Assembly: GCA_963969395.1 (NCBI GenBank)
Contig: OZ017797.1
Coordinates: 33,914,001 to 33,978,000, forward strand
Direction of reading: 5' to 3'
Length of the DNA stretch: 64,000 bases
From: Pseudoscleropodium purum
Taxonomy: Eukaryota; Streptophyta; Bryopsida; Hypnales; Brachytheciaceae
Part shown: piece by piece, positions 36,352 through 48,220 of the stretch
Layout: every line of letters begins with the position of its first letter
Position numbering within the stretch: the first letter of the stretch is position 1
Notes under the pieces: generated by a model
Databases searched by the model: none
Seen by the model: the letters and a program-made list of their open reading frames with translations, nothing else
What the model was told of the DNA's origin: nothing
Position numbers and translations under genes: made by a program

Positions 36352-36700
36352 ATGTATTCTATGCAAGATAGCCAGAGGTACGACTTCTCATCCATGTATT
36401 CAACTCAAGATGGGCGAGGGGATGGCTACCCTGGAAGGCACTCAATGCAAGATGATCGAAGGGATAGCTTCCCCCCAAGGCACACAATGCATGATGACCG
36501 AAGGGATAGTTTCCCTCCGAGACATACTATGCAAGGTGGTCGAGGAGATGGCCTTTCATTAAAGCAGATATCACTTCAAGATGGGCGCAGGGATGATTTC
36601 TCATCAAGGTATACAACGCAAGATGGCAGAGGGGATGACTTCTTAGGCAGCCACTCAATGCAAGATGGGCGAAGGGACAGCTTCTCAAGGGGCAGCAATA
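36352..36700 (+). repeat. in-frame minisatellite encoding the QDGRxD array
   Basis: CAAGATGG(G/C)(C/A)GA(A/G)GGGAT units recur every 45-63 bp at the start of the gene. The units keep the reading frame and the core residues Q-D-G/D-R-R/G-D. Confidence 0.75.
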
Positions 36701-38847
36701 GCTTACCTATTGTGGATGAGCCAGCACCTGCAGGTTGGACTTCCTCTATCGTTAATCCAATTTCCTCCCTCGTGACTTCATTTTGGAGTCGCGATTCTGA
36801 TTCAAAACAAGGGGTTCGTGACCCACCGAAAATTCAAGGGCCTCCGACGTATTACAGTGGACAGGACTCTGGCTATTCTAGTCAGTCTTACAGTGGCACC
36901 TCCATGGATTTTGGAAGTAGAGACATGAACGGCTCTCATTTAGGCAAGGTTGATTCCACACAGGCAATTTATGGAAGCCGAGAAATCAACGGTTTAGGGA
37001 AGGTCGATAATACTTTGGCAGTTTATGATCCGCAGTTAGCTGCTGCTCGTAAGGAGATCAAGGATTTGGAGTCGGTTTTGACTGGAAAAGAGGCTCACAT
37101 TGAAACTCTTGAGAGTAGTCTTAGAGAGAAGAAGAACTTCATTGATCACATGGAGAAAGATTTTCGTGATGTAACGAAAAGTGCTTTTCTGAAGGAGATG
37201 CGCCTTAAAGATTTGGAAGCAAACGAGGGAACATACCTGATGAAGATGAAGGAGAAGGAACAGGATGTGCGAGGGCTCCTCCAACGTCTTGAGGTAGGGC
37301 AGAATGACTCTGCAATGAAAGATGCAAAGATCAAGGAGCTTCAGAGAATTTTGCAAGACGCTAGACTTGAGAGCCAGCACTTGAAGGCTTGGAAGCTAGA
37401 CGCGGAGGAAAAGAGGAGGAAAGATCTGATCACTGCAGAAGAGCTAAACATGAAGCTTTCAGAGTTGACGGTGGCAAATGGTCAATCGGAGAGCACGAAG
37501 CAGCAGTTGACAAACCAGGTGAAGGACCATATGAAACAGATTCAAGATCTCAAACAGCGAACCGCGACTCTAGAAGCGACGCTGGGAGCCAAGGACTTGG
37601 AGTTGCAAAACCTTCGAGATCGATTGCGGGAAGAGCAGGAGAAATCATCAAAGCTAGTTGACGAGCTGGAGCGAAAACATATTCAAATGGAAGAGCTAAT
37701 TCAGTTCGTGGAGGAGCTTGAACAGCAAAGCCAAGCACTGCAGGCGCAAGTGAGTACCACAGATACTTCGGCACAGACGGACGGTCAGGAGCAGCTCAAA
37801 GCGCATTGCGCTAAGCTGGAAGAGCAAGTGGATTCGCATGAGCTCGTGACGCAGAATCTTAGAGCACGATTGCGCGAGGAGTGGGAGACAACGTCGAAAT
37901 TGAGTGAGAAGCTACTCCAAAGCGATCTTCAAATCGACGATCTAAAGCGTCAGATTCAAGATTTAAAAACCAAGAACGGTGAGGTCTCACAAGTGCCCAA
38001 GGAGATTACCGGGAAAGATTCATTTCTTGGACCACAAGCGACTCCGCACCTTCTCGACAGGGCTGTTCAGCGCGTGCACGAAGGAGCCGCTATGTTTTCA
38101 AGGCTTTTGATGAAGGCGACAGAACAGGGCAAGATCGACGGCATGGCAATAGCGCGCAACAATTTCGTCCGTTCTATATCGATTGACAGGAGGGGTCCCT
38201 TGAAGTACGTCTTGGAGGCTATCACCTGCAAGCTGCTGTTTCACGGCTTCGAACATGAATGTTTCGACCTTCAAGACAGCTCCTCAGGGTTCCTTGATGT
38301 GGAGCAACAGAGGATGGACAATTTCCGTCAATACAAGTATCTTCTTTCTGTGGACAATGCCGAGGAACTCGTGCAGAGTGGAGACAGTCTCTTCGCCGAT
38401 TTCTGTCGCATCAAGCTCGAAGACCTAAGTGACACCATTCCCGAGATCGCAAGCCTGGTGAAGGAGATAACGGAGCTGACTTTCGACCATCCGACTTCTC
38501 CCACAGACAGCTCCACTGAGATTTCGGCCAAACTCGGAGCAACTTTTCTTCAACTTGCGGTGTGCGTCTGGCTTGTGCACAAGCTTGCTTTCTCCTTTAA
38601 TCCTGTTGCTCGCATTTTTCGTGTTTCGCAATCGGAGAAACTTGTAGAGAAGTACATGGAGTCTGTCGTTTTCCAGGAGTCAGACTCCGACGACGACGAT
38701 CACTTGCCGAGTTCGGAGTCTTCACGCGTAGATTTTATGGTTGTCCCAGGGTTCCTCATCAACCGAAGTGTAGTCCGTAGCAGAGTGTTCGTTGTCACAA
38801 AGCCTTTGACGAGCTCAGTTCGGTTACCGCCCATCCAGACTTCCTAA
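36352..38847 (+). CDS. GIL1/IRKI-family coiled-coil protein (DUF641-like)
   Basis: A single exon of 831 codons. The start is fixed by a TGA six bases upstream. Residues 1-115 are a tandem array of about eight units like MQDGRRDSFPPRHT (QDGRxD core). About 225-560 is a long heptad-like coiled coil rich in K, E, L and Q. About 569-760 carries the GIL1/IRKI region: RAVQRVHEGAAMFSRLLMKA, then LLFHGFEHECFDL, the counterpart of the family's F-E-G-F-E-x-x-x-F core. The protein ends with the family C-terminal signature VVPGFLINRSVVRSRVFVV (about 797). In Arabidopsis, GIL1 acts in phytochrome-dependent loss of gravitropism, and IRKI binds the receptor kinase IRK; a scaffold role near the membrane is inferred here. 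The Arg/Asp-rich N-terminal array is not a usual part of the family. Confidence 0.82.
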   Translation: MYSMQDSQRYDFSSMYSTQDGRGDGYPGRHSMQDDRRDSFPPRHTMHDDRRDSFPPRHTMQGGRGDGLSLKQISLQDGRRDDFSSRYTTQDGRGDDFLGSHSMQDGRRDSFSRGSNSLPIVDEPAPAGWTSSIVNPISSLVTSFWSRDSDSKQGVRDPPKIQGPPTYYSGQDSGYSSQSYSGTSMDFGSRDMNGSHLGKVDSTQAIYGSREINGLGKVDNTLAVYDPQLAAARKEIKDLESVLTGKEAHIETLESSLREKKNFIDHMEKDFRDVTKSAFLKEMRLKDLEANEGTYLMKMKEKEQDVRGLLQRLEVGQNDSAMKDAKIKELQRILQDARLESQHLKAWKLDAEEKRRKDLITAEELNMKLSELTVANGQSESTKQQLTNQVKDHMKQIQDLKQRTATLEATLGAKDLELQNLRDRLREEQEKSSKLVDELERKHIQMEELIQFVEELEQQSQALQAQVSTTDTSAQTDGQEQLKAHCAKLEEQVDSHELVTQNLRARLREEWETTSKLSEKLLQSDLQIDDLKRQIQDLKTKNGEVSQVPKEITGKDSFLGPQATPHLLDRAVQRVHEGAAMFSRLLMKATEQGKIDGMAIARNNFVRSISIDRRGPLKYVLEAITCKLLFHGFEHECFDLQDSSSGFLDVEQQRMDNFRQYKYLLSVDNAEELVQSGDSLFADFCRIKLEDLSDTIPEIASLVKEITELTFDHPTSPTDSSTEISAKLGATFLQLAVCVWLVHKLAFSFNPVARIFRVSQSEKLVEKYMESVVFQESDSDDDDHLPSSESSRVDFMVVPGFLINRSVVRSRVFVVTKPLTSSVRLPPIQTS

Positions 38848-40901
38848 CATACTTTTTTTGATGTAGATATTTGCAATTTGTCTGAACTGTCTTTGCAATG
38901 CAATTCCTGTGCTGCCGAACGCTGCTCTTGTAAATCGTCTACGCTTTGAACTAAATTATACGGCGAAATTCAGGCTCTGAATGAACCTCTGAATGGACCT
39001 TTCAACTCCATGTGCCTGTAAGCCCGGACATGCTCCGTTGAATGCCATATCGGCACTTCACCTTACTCATAGGATAAGAAATTCTGATTTGTAACCTGTG
39101 CATGGCATTCTGAAATCGAGAGCAATGTTTCAGGGTTTTCAATTCAGGCAATGCCTCCTTCCTCTGCTTAGGTTTCCGAGTGACCAAGCGTTCAGGTAAT
39201 TTAACCTAAACCCTCTCTATGACCCTTATGTAATTGAACAGTCCCCGTATATATTTTGAGAATGTGCTCACATCTCGTGGGATCTCATTTCAGAGTTGCC
39301 AAGTTGCCAAGCTGCCAAGCTTAGATCACATGTGAGTGCATTTGAGGTAACATCACCTAAATTGGCCTGAATAAGCCCTTGATTATGGTTCCAATTACTA
39401 AATTTTTCTTAGTTTTTGTTGGGGGCACAGTTGCCAATGAGATCTTATTGCCAATGTAAAGAGGGTTTCAAATTTGTTTAGCATATTTCCAAGCACTTAA
39501 GGAATTACTTGTGTTAGAAATGCAAATTTCTTGACTGTAGAAATTTTTCCTTGTGGAAATAGAATTTGGAAGGATTCTAAAATTTTCCATAATTTTCTCT
39601 CAAAATATAGTTATTTTGAATTTTTTAGCTAAAGATATATAGTTGACCTATACTTGTCACATAGACCTTTCTATTGTTACTCATAGGTTGCAAACAAAAG
39701 TAATCAAGGATTTGTTGCAATATTGAGAGACTTGTAGCCAATCACAATTGTGTTGGATGATGTGTCATAACTTATCACTATTCACCTCTTTGTATGTGGA
39801 ATTAGAGTAATCTATACCATCATAATAGGGGGGTGATCTGAAATGGGTTGGCAATCTTATGCACTAGTAGAAAGGAGGTTTGGAACATCAAAAAACAACT
39901 TATGTATAATACTAATGGAAATATGGGCCTTTGGCACCAAGCTTTAACATTGCAACTTTATGCTCCAAGACCTTTCTCCTAGTGTTATTTTAATTATTGT
40001 ATTATTGTACCATGAATTTTCAAAGTGTCGATTATAAGTAAATCTAAAATTGGCTTTAGACTCTCCTATTGAGTTTTAGGTAAAGTCATTAGAGAAGGTT
40101 GAGTGCAATCAAGTATTTTCAAGTAATTTTGAAAAAGATCATAGAAAACGTTGAATTATTATATTCTTGTAATTTTAAATTGTTGAGTTGAAAACAAAAT
40201 TCACCTAGAATCTAATGTGGTTGAGTTGAGTTTTTTTTAATATGTGCAATTCAATGACTGAAAATCTTACAACATTGGAGCTTATTAATTGTAAATTGTG
40301 ATTTTGAATTATGAAACCACGTATAACTTCAAGATTGTTATTGCTCATTCTATTATCCAAATTGAGTCTTCAAACTCATACACAACTCATAGATAATTTA
40401 ACTACACTTGAATTTTCAACCCATGCCAACTTTCTTTGCAAGGCCAACCAAAGAATATGAGATGGTGTAAATATGAAGTGTGTCATTATAGAAAGTCATG
40501 TTTCTAGTGAACTAACTCTATTGTCATGTCATTTTCTATGGAATTGAAGATTTGGTCATCTACGTGTTCAACAAAACTTATTTTGGGACGTACTAGGATA
40601 GATGTTGACAGTGACACCGACCTTTTTATTTTGGGTCATGGAATGGTTCAAAGAAATCAATGATCCAAACAAGATAGTGGGTCCTCTTAACTGACAAGTA
40701 GTGGGACCAAACACGTTTTAGCAATCATTGAGATGCAAAAGCCAATTGACAAAAAACGCATCTTTCACAGAGCCCTTGATGTGTTACAGGGTTCGTTGGT
40801 CATGGCACTTGCTGTGATTTTGGGGAGTTTTAAAGTCTTGGATTCCTAAGATGGATCGTCTGGCATGCGGCGATAATAGTTGTATCGTACTTGAAAATGT
40901 A
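38848..40901. other. 3' region of the GIL1-like gene and AT-rich intergenic DNA
   Basis: No gene. A triplet of GTTGCCAA / GCTGCCAA phrases sits at about 39294-39320. The remainder is AT-rich with nothing recognised. Confidence 0.3.
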
Positions 40902-41869
40902 CATTAGTACGCAATTCTGAGGGGATCTATTGGCGGCCATGGCGAACTGCTCGTGGGGGGTTATGGCAATGGCTTCAACAACGACAAGGCTGTAGAAAAG
41001 AGCGCTGGCTTGTTAGGAAGCGTTGAGCTCGGCAATACTTCGGCCTATCGAAAGGGTTTCTGTGGTCAATTAGTGTTTGTGCAGTCACTCCTTTTCACTA
41101 TATGTCTCACGGACAACATTGATGCATACGCTGTTGATTTACATTACTCACATCAGACTCCTTTAATTTTGTTTTGCACAGCTTCTAGGAAAGTACGCTC
41201 CAATTCTTATTGTTTCACCATCTTCGTCGTCATGGAGCGGTTGCAGAGCTTACACTGACCCCCTCGCTTCAAGCCCTGCAAAGCACATCCTTCAACTTGA
41301 ACACGTGTATGCAATACTAGTAGCCAGCGATCAAGAGGCATTATTCTGAACTCGGTGAACGTTCTTAGCAGCGTCTAATTTTCTTTCGAAATTTTTTTTC
41401 TGTCTTGGCGAGGGTGCCAGTCACGGATGCCGGGTATGTCAATGCCCCAGCTACGTCTCTGTTTCCACAGCTTGCGGAGCTTCTTGTGGCATGGCAAGAT
41501 TGGAGGCCTCACTCTTTTTGTCCTTTGCATTTGGTATACCGAATGAACTGATTGCGTCGTGAACCTAATGCCAAGAATGAATAGAGTGAGACTGGGCTTT
41601 GTCTCTCTGTACTTCGTTTTCCATATTGCGGGCATGTCGCAATCGAGGCCAATTTCAGCGACACTTGCACCACAGCTTACAGCTTTACACGTTGCGCTTC
41701 GGCGATCTAAACCCTGGTAAGTCTTTATAACTTCACTTCCGCACGTTCTAAATTGACATATCAAAGTACATGTGGCACAGCTAGTTAGGATTCGACACTT
41801 TACCAATCAGTCGTGCCGTTTATTGTACTTGATGTCCATGTCCATGAAGACAGCAACACACTTGTGTGT
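40902..41869 (+). repeat. direct duplication copy A (968 bp, with a ~370-bp extra block)
   Basis: Starts CATTAGTACGCAATTCTGAG and ends CACACTTGTGTGT. It matches 44892-45564 with about 90 percent identity by eye. About 41313-41680 is absent from the partner copy. The first part of both copies keeps a similar frame (EKSAGLL...VELG.TSAYRKGF), but stops occur and no known protein is recognised. Confidence 0.75.
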
Positions 41870-43099
41870 ATCAACAAATGCTCAGAGCACAGTAGTGGTG
41901 ATGGGGTGAGGACTGAGGACTGAGGAGCAAGCAACCTGAGCATGCGATTGTGGCACATCTTTAAAAGCAGCCGCAGCGAACCTTCTCCGAAGGTGTCGAG
42001 TGTTTCCAAAAATTGAATATCGTCAAGTTAAATTGACACGTAACCCTTAACGTAGAAATGAAAGAGGACCAAAAGGACGCCGCGGAAGATGTAGCAAGGT
42101 AAAGCGGTATTTGCTTTAAGTTCCATTTTCCATGTCGACTGTACAGTACTGTGTCGACATTTAAGGCCCCGACTGTTCTTGGAAGTTCGTACGCCTCCCG
42201 AGCCCGCCATTTCAGGTCAGGAACCCCTAGTCTGACCGTGATTGGTGGTAATGAAGTAGTTTACTCTCGGCAGCAATCCAAGTATGAGGTATTTCTTGGT
42301 ATTTAAGAGCTACGCTATTTCTCGCTCTTGGAATTAGGTTCTCCTACTTTACTATAATGTTTAGGTTGGCACGCTTGTATCTTGTTAAGGTATCTGTGGT
42401 TCAATCCGATCATGAATAATCTGCCTCACCCTGTTGCTTGACTGGCGGCTTGCAGACGATATATATGTATAATATTCTTTGCAGCCTCAATCAATTCGTT
42501 CGGATGTGTTTGTTGACGCAGATTACTCATGAATCGTAACTGCTGACGGAGCAACTATTGATAGGATTGTCGGAAACGTGCGTTCTCAGAAAGTTCGAGT
42601 TCCTCCAAGCAGAAGGAAGGCTCTTTAGCATGTCTTATATTGTATGTAGTCTAGGTTTTGTCTGCACTGCAGACACTTCACTTGTTACTTCTGCAGACAT
42701 TCGCGGTTTTTTCGTACAGGTGGCTTGCATTCGAGCGTGCGACTGATGTCGGAGCGCACAGTGCAGACAATTTAAATCCGTTGCTTGTGTGAAGAAGCTT
42801 GGTTCCTTCACGCCTCTTTTAATACTCTACGTGAAAGATACTACTCAGGACTACCATATGTGCCGCCGAGTTCACGCTGCTAGAGCCCAGCTCTCCACCC
42901 ACCCCCGCTCTACCTATACATACATGCCAAAGGTCTTCACTCTGTTTTAAAATCCCCCCCTTTCTCTCTCTGCTTAAGTTCTGCTGGATCGTTCAATTTT
43001 CAAGGCTGTCATCCAGGCCAGTCGATTTTTCACTTCGCGGCTAGCGACTGATGCGGGTGGTTGTAATCTGGCGATTGAGTCTGAACCGGCTTTCCCACC
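41870..43099 (+). promoter_or_regulatory. upstream region of the HSP20-like gene
   Basis: No other gene was seen. A core heat-shock-element pair GAAAGTTC followed by GAGTTCC lies at 42589-42603, and GAAGAAGCTTGGTTCCTTC near 42792. Both are imperfect, so heat control is possible but unproved. A pyrimidine-rich leader (CCCCCCC, TCTCTCTCT) is at 42953-42972. Confidence 0.35.
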
Positions 43100-43471
43100 A
43101 TGAGTGCCTCCACGCAAATTTCCAACGCGACGAAGCATATTATGAAACTCCAAGTTGGGAGCGCTCGTTACGCCTCCGACTTGGCCTCGGTTGCGGCGGG
43201 AGGGAAGTACACTATCGGAGTTGATTTCAACGCGACGTATCGAGAGTACATCGTGCTGATCGACGCTCCTGGACTTGCGAAACTCACCGTGAGCTCCGAT
43301 GACTTGTGTGACAACAAATGCATTACCATCAAGGAAGAAGGCGGCAAGCTGAACATGGAGATGGATCCCAGGCAATCGGAGACCGCCCCAAGTGACCCTC
43401 CGGCCCAAACCTCCAAGAAATCCAAGTGGATTCCAGGATTTCCAGCGTGGATGTCAAGATCGGAGCGGTAG
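43100..43471 (+). CDS. short HSP20-like (alpha-crystallin fold) protein
   Basis: A single exon of 123 codons; ATG in a good context (CCACCATGAG). Residues 35-77 (GKYTIGVDF, EYIVLIDAPGLAKLTVSSDD, CITIKEEGGKL) match the first strands of an alpha-crystallin domain, including the D-x-P-G-L turn written DAPGL. The rest of the usual domain (the later beta strands with the G-x-L motif and a C-terminal I-x-I) is missing. In its place is a Pro/Ser/Lys tail ending WIPGFPAWMSRSER. The family binds unfolding client proteins; a half domain may not oligomerise normally. The frame has coding-like base use, a plausible leader and a downstream AATAAA. It could also be a diverged, lineage-specific small protein, so the family call is moderate. 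Confidence 0.55.
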   Translation: MSASTQISNATKHIMKLQVGSARYASDLASVAAGGKYTIGVDFNATYREYIVLIDAPGLAKLTVSSDDLCDNKCITIKEEGGKLNMEMDPRQSETAPSDPPAQTSKKSKWIPGFPAWMSRSER

Positions 43472-43701
43472 ATTGTCTTCTGTTGTTTTGGGAGTAGTTT
43501 TACAAGAATGAAATGCCTAACTTCACCACAAGCTTTACATTTCACTGACATGTGAAGCTACAGTGGCCTCGTTACCGTCTTCAAAGTTTTTTTCTGAATG
43601 AGTTCTGTCGTCGTGCACATAATATGTTTCAGAACCTTTGTGAAGAAGCAATATTCTGTTTACGGTTTACTTATGAATTTATTTATCGTCTAACTATACA
43701 G

Positions 43702-43707
43702 AATAAA
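43702..43707 (+). terminator. AATAAA polyadenylation signal, probable for the HSP20-like gene
   Basis: Canonical signal 231 bp after the stop codon. Confidence 0.5.
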
Positions 43708-44891
43708 GAGGCACATAATAACACTCGGCCATATGGCTTGGCATCAAACCCATTAAGCATAGAGAACGTAGGTATCAGGCTTTAGTTCAAAGTGAACAAC
43801 GTGCTCTATGATGAAGCACTCTATTTTTCGTATGCTGAACGGCCCAACGTTGTGTACTTTGCACACTGAACCCTGGCTGGCATCGATCCAGAAAAAAAAA
43901 TATAAATATCCTTTATTTGTGTACCTCCTTGTCTAAGATTGTGTATGTTTATGCTCTGCACACCGTTGATGAGCTCACTTGTGGATTTAACTAGGGTGCT
44001 TGACTTTTGGCAGAGTTTCTGAGAATGGAAATTGTCAAGTTCTTCAGTTGGTCTTTTCGCTACTGTTTGAAATGGATGGAATTCGTAGCAGCGAAAAGCA
44101 TGCGCATAGGTAATTACACCTAGAAGTGACACCATCCAAAATGCAACACTTGGATGTTGCACTAAAACAATGTACTAAAGTCTCTGAAACTACCACCAGT
44201 TTTCAAAAGTACCCAATATATGGTTCAAGTTGAAGTAAGCAATCAATGAGAGATCGTCTGCATTAATTTCCTGTGCTTCAAACTTTGAAACTTCAGTTTA
44301 AATAAATGTTATTAGAGTATCAAAAGAGATGCAAAATCATTTGTGTTTCCATTCTTTCCCTTTGCTAATGCATATTGAAAAAAAATTGCCCATATAATGG
44401 TGGGATCAGAAAAAGTGTTAAAATCAGGACAGGTTACCTTCGACTCCCAATACTGCTCGTAGCTATGATATATCCGTACCCATTGATTCCTGCCCACAGT
44501 CACGAACTGTCGCTCAATTTCTCAAATTACGTTCTCCGACATCATGTAGACGGTTACTCTGCTGATGTTCACCGGATTAGGATGCGTTAACTGGGGCGTC
44601 ATCTCTCCATTTTAGCCCAGCAGCGATGATAGCTTCTTGCAGGCCGCTACTATGGCCATTTGCAGGGAAGAAATTCTTGCTGGTAGGCCTTTTGTTCTCC
44701 CTCCATAGCCGCCTAAGTCCAGGGCCTTCCTGTCTCTTGTTAAAACAACGTGACCGTGCTCTCGAAGCGGTAAATGATTGCCGAACACAGTCGTCGGAGT
44801 GAAATGCAAAGCTTGGCGAAGCCGTAGCTATCTTTCACGAACTCAGTAGAGCAATAGTTTCCTACTCGGCAAGATTTGGATTGAAATATTT
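43708..44891. other. intergenic DNA
   Basis: No gene or RNA recognised. Mixed composition, more gene-like at 44450-44860, without a conserved frame. Confidence 0.3.
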
Positions 44892-45564
44892 CATTAGTAC
44901 GCAATTCTGAGGGGATCTATTGGCGGCCACGGCGAAGCCATGCTCGTCGGGGTTTAAGGCAATAGCGTCAACAACGAGAAGGCTGCAGAAAAGAGCGCTG
45001 GCTTGTTAAGAAAAACTGTTGAACTCGGCAGTACCTCGGCCTATCGAAAAGGTTTCTATGGTCAATCAGTGTGTGTGCAGACACTCTTTTTCACGATATG
45101 TTTCACGAACAACACTGATGCATTGCCGCAGAAATGATGAGTGTCTGAACGTTCGAAGTTCACGAGTACTCTGAAACTTTACCTCTCTGTGGTACGTTAT
45201 GGATTTACAGTACTCACATCAGACCCCTTTTGTTTTGCAAAGCTTCCAGGAAAGTACACTCCAGTTCTTATTGTTTCACTATCTCCATCCTCATGGAGCG
45301 GTTGCGGAGCTTACACTGACCCCCTCGCTTCAAGCCCTGCAAAGCACGTCCTTCAACTTGAACACATGTTTACACAGCTTTACACGTTGCGCTTTGGCGA
45401 TCTAAACCCTGGTAAGTCTTTATAACTTCACTTCCGCACGTTCTAAATTGACATATCAAAGTACATGTGGCACAGCTAGTTAGGATTCGACACTCTACCA
45501 ATCAGTCGTGCCGTTTATTGTACTTGATGTCCATGTCCATAAAGACAGCAACACACTTGTGTGT
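44892..45564 (+). repeat. direct duplication copy B (673 bp)
   Basis: Partner of 40902-41869: same first 36 bases apart from one substitution, and the same end CACACTTGTGTGT. It has a roughly 70-bp segment near 45125-45195 that copy A lacks. The HSP20-like gene lies between the copies. Confidence 0.75.
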
Positions 45565-46073
45565 CTGAACCATCCCTTATATTTTGTTTTTATCATTTTT
45601 GCCAGGACGGCCATGACTAGTTTCACTGTGGTAACGAATTGGCTTCCTTCAAAAAAATTAGGATGAAATGGTGTGGTGATTTTGCTAACTCTATTTTCAA
45701 CAATTGTAATTAATGTGGCAGCAGTTGGCGATCTAAATTTGTTGTTGGTAAGAACATTTGGCAACTTCATTGAGGAAAATGTTGGTTATTTGGTAGCCCT
45801 ATCTTCCGAGTTGGTGCTCTTGAGGTGACATGTCCTTCTGGTTGTGTGCAAACATAGTTACAAACAGAAGAAAACATTGTTGGAATTTAATTAAATCGAC
45901 TAAGAGGCAATTGAATTTTTTATTAGAAGCAAATCATTTACAAAGCTCACAAATGAGTTGTTAGCACCCTTCTTGTTAATTTCCCACCATGTAGGAGAAC
46001 ATGACTATTACTAATCTTGCACTCAACCCAACCCCTCAAATACTTAAATTAAAACAACGAAGTTGATGTTTAA
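45565..46073. other. intergenic DNA
   Basis: No gene. A minus-strand frame at 45770-45565 has no recognisable family. Confidence 0.3.
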
Positions 46074-47118
46074 CCCTTAAATTTTTCAGTGACTCCAAAT
46101 GGGTCAATTCATTTTAGAGCATGCATTTTCTGAACTTAAGAATGTAAAGAGTCACTTGAATTTGGGTTCATTCTCAAGAAAATCAAGTTAGCTATCGGGT
46201 GGTTTTTTAGATTTAGAAAAAGAGTCAATATTGAATTTACAAAAATTTACAAAGTATAGGTGGTCTAGGCTATAGCTCAAAGTCATCGCTTAAAGAAACT
46301 CTAGCCAATGACATGGAGGCATGTATTCATGGGCAAGCAAAGTCAAAATTGTACCATCCGATATTAGCAAGGCTAGGTCCAACCTTTGGGATGAAAAAGA
46401 GGTGGTTGGACAATGATGAACCTTTGAATTCTAATGGATTCATAGCATAGACCGTTCATATCCCTTTTCAATGAGTTGCCTAATAGTAGATTAAACTCAA
46501 AGCATCATTGTCCTCTCCCTTTTTTTAACTTTGAATCTGTGGATATGAACAACCATTGAAATACACATTTTGCACTCGAATATGAGCCATTTTAAAGAAC
46601 TAAAACTAAAACTATTGTGTATTTTTTTCTTGTGTTCATTCAACCATGTTTGATCTTGAATTTTGGCTCTAAATTTGTGACAAGTCTTCTATTTCTCTCA
46701 TAATTTTTAAAATTTAACAATGAAGTTGTAACTATTGCAAAACCATTTCCTCACCCATTTTTGGTCAGGCTAAAATACAAGATATGTTTCTATGCATGTA
46801 GAACTTGGTTACCTTGAGAATGAATTTAGGATGCCAACTTCTTAAAATGTTATGTGTCCAAAAGAACTAATCAAAGCACAATTTTGACTACACGAAAACA
46901 TTGAATTCTTTGTAGTACCCTTCACTTTTATGTTATAGTCTTCTAATCTATAACTTGGATTGAAACCAAACTTTATAGAGATGATAAGGACTTGGGTTTC
47001 TACAAGATCCTATAGTTAATTTTGCCTAAAAACGACTCATCATACTTTGAACTTCAATCCTTTGTAACTTAGAAAATTGAATCCAAAGCACCTTCACAGT
47101 GCTTAAAAAATCTAAGGG
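46074..47118. mobile_element. CCC...GGG element flanked by TTAA on both sides (1,045 bp)
   Basis: TTAA (46070-46073) then CCCTTAAATTTTTCAG. At the far end, read inverted, CCCTTAGATTTTTTAAG, with TTAA at 47119-47122. The ends match at 12 of the first 13 positions. Non-coding interior. Confidence 0.6.
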
Positions 47119-47122
47119 TTAA

Positions 47123-48220
47123 ATACAAACAAGAATTTAATGTTTAGGATGCATACAAACTTCACATAAGTTCACTATGAACAATTAGAATTTAGCAATT
47201 GAACAATATGAGTGTTTTGAGCTTGTTACGAAAGGATCAATGAAAATTTGAAGTTTCACTCCTATTAAATATAGTCTCTATAGATACACAAGGATCATGT
47301 TACAATCCATCCGCTAAAGAAAGGAGCCCACAACTATAATTGGGTTGTGAGAAATCAAGAAAATTTCAATGCCAAGTAGACTTGTGCATTTAGACCATAA
47401 TAACAATCTACAACCAAAGATTATCTACCTATCATAGGCTATAGAATATAGAAAATTTTCCAACATAAAGATTTTTTGGGAATGTATTCCAAGAATTGAT
47501 TCGAAGTGGAGATTGAGAGAATTTCACAACTTGCTTTTTAAAAAGCCCCTTGAGTTCAAACAATGCTCATCTTCAACGTTGCCTAAGATATGGACAACCA
47601 CCACTTCTAGCAACTAAAATTAATCATAAAATCTCTTCATGAGTAGAATTATATGTGGGATTCTTAGTCACTCAACATCCATGTGGTTAAGTTTGAATCG
47701 AGGTTCTATGTATTTGAGAGTATAATTCACCATGGCCAATTTAAACATCAATTACTACATTTTTAACATATACCTATCTAAAACAAAGGGCATGAGCTTT
47801 TTAGTACCATTGTAAGTGATTGTCTTTGGCTCACAATAGAAATTGAGTAGGATGTGCAAGTGCTTGTTGAAGTTCTTTCAACATCCCACTAAAGTGAATA
47901 CTATAGGTAAATGCCCCCAAGTGAGTCTAAGACAATGTGTGTGATCTAGATTTCGCCATCTCACAAAACCTAGGGAAATAGTATAGAGGTTCTTGAAATT
48001 TTGGGAATGGTCAAATAGTCTAACGTATTGTAGCTAAAGTCACTTGTTTTCTAGAATAAAAAGGAATTTAATATGAATTATCATACAATTTTTAATAAAA
48101 AATTTATCTTATACACTCTTATACCCAAAGGAATAATTTGTTGGCCAGTCCATTAAATAATGCTATTGGACGCATGATTGCTGTCTCGGTCCTGCCTAGT
48201 GTTCTAGGGGTATTTCAAAG
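47123..48220. other. AT-rich intergenic DNA
   Basis: Nothing recognised. Confidence 0.3.

Noticed and set aside
41375..41806. 143-residue minus-strand ORF in duplication copy A
   Set aside because: Half of it lies in the block missing from copy B, and the frame is not conserved in copy B.
40902..45564. LTR retrotransposon carrying the HSP20-like gene
   Set aside because: The two repeats lack TG...CA ends, no primer site or pol gene lies between, and the indels are large. Kept only as an open question.
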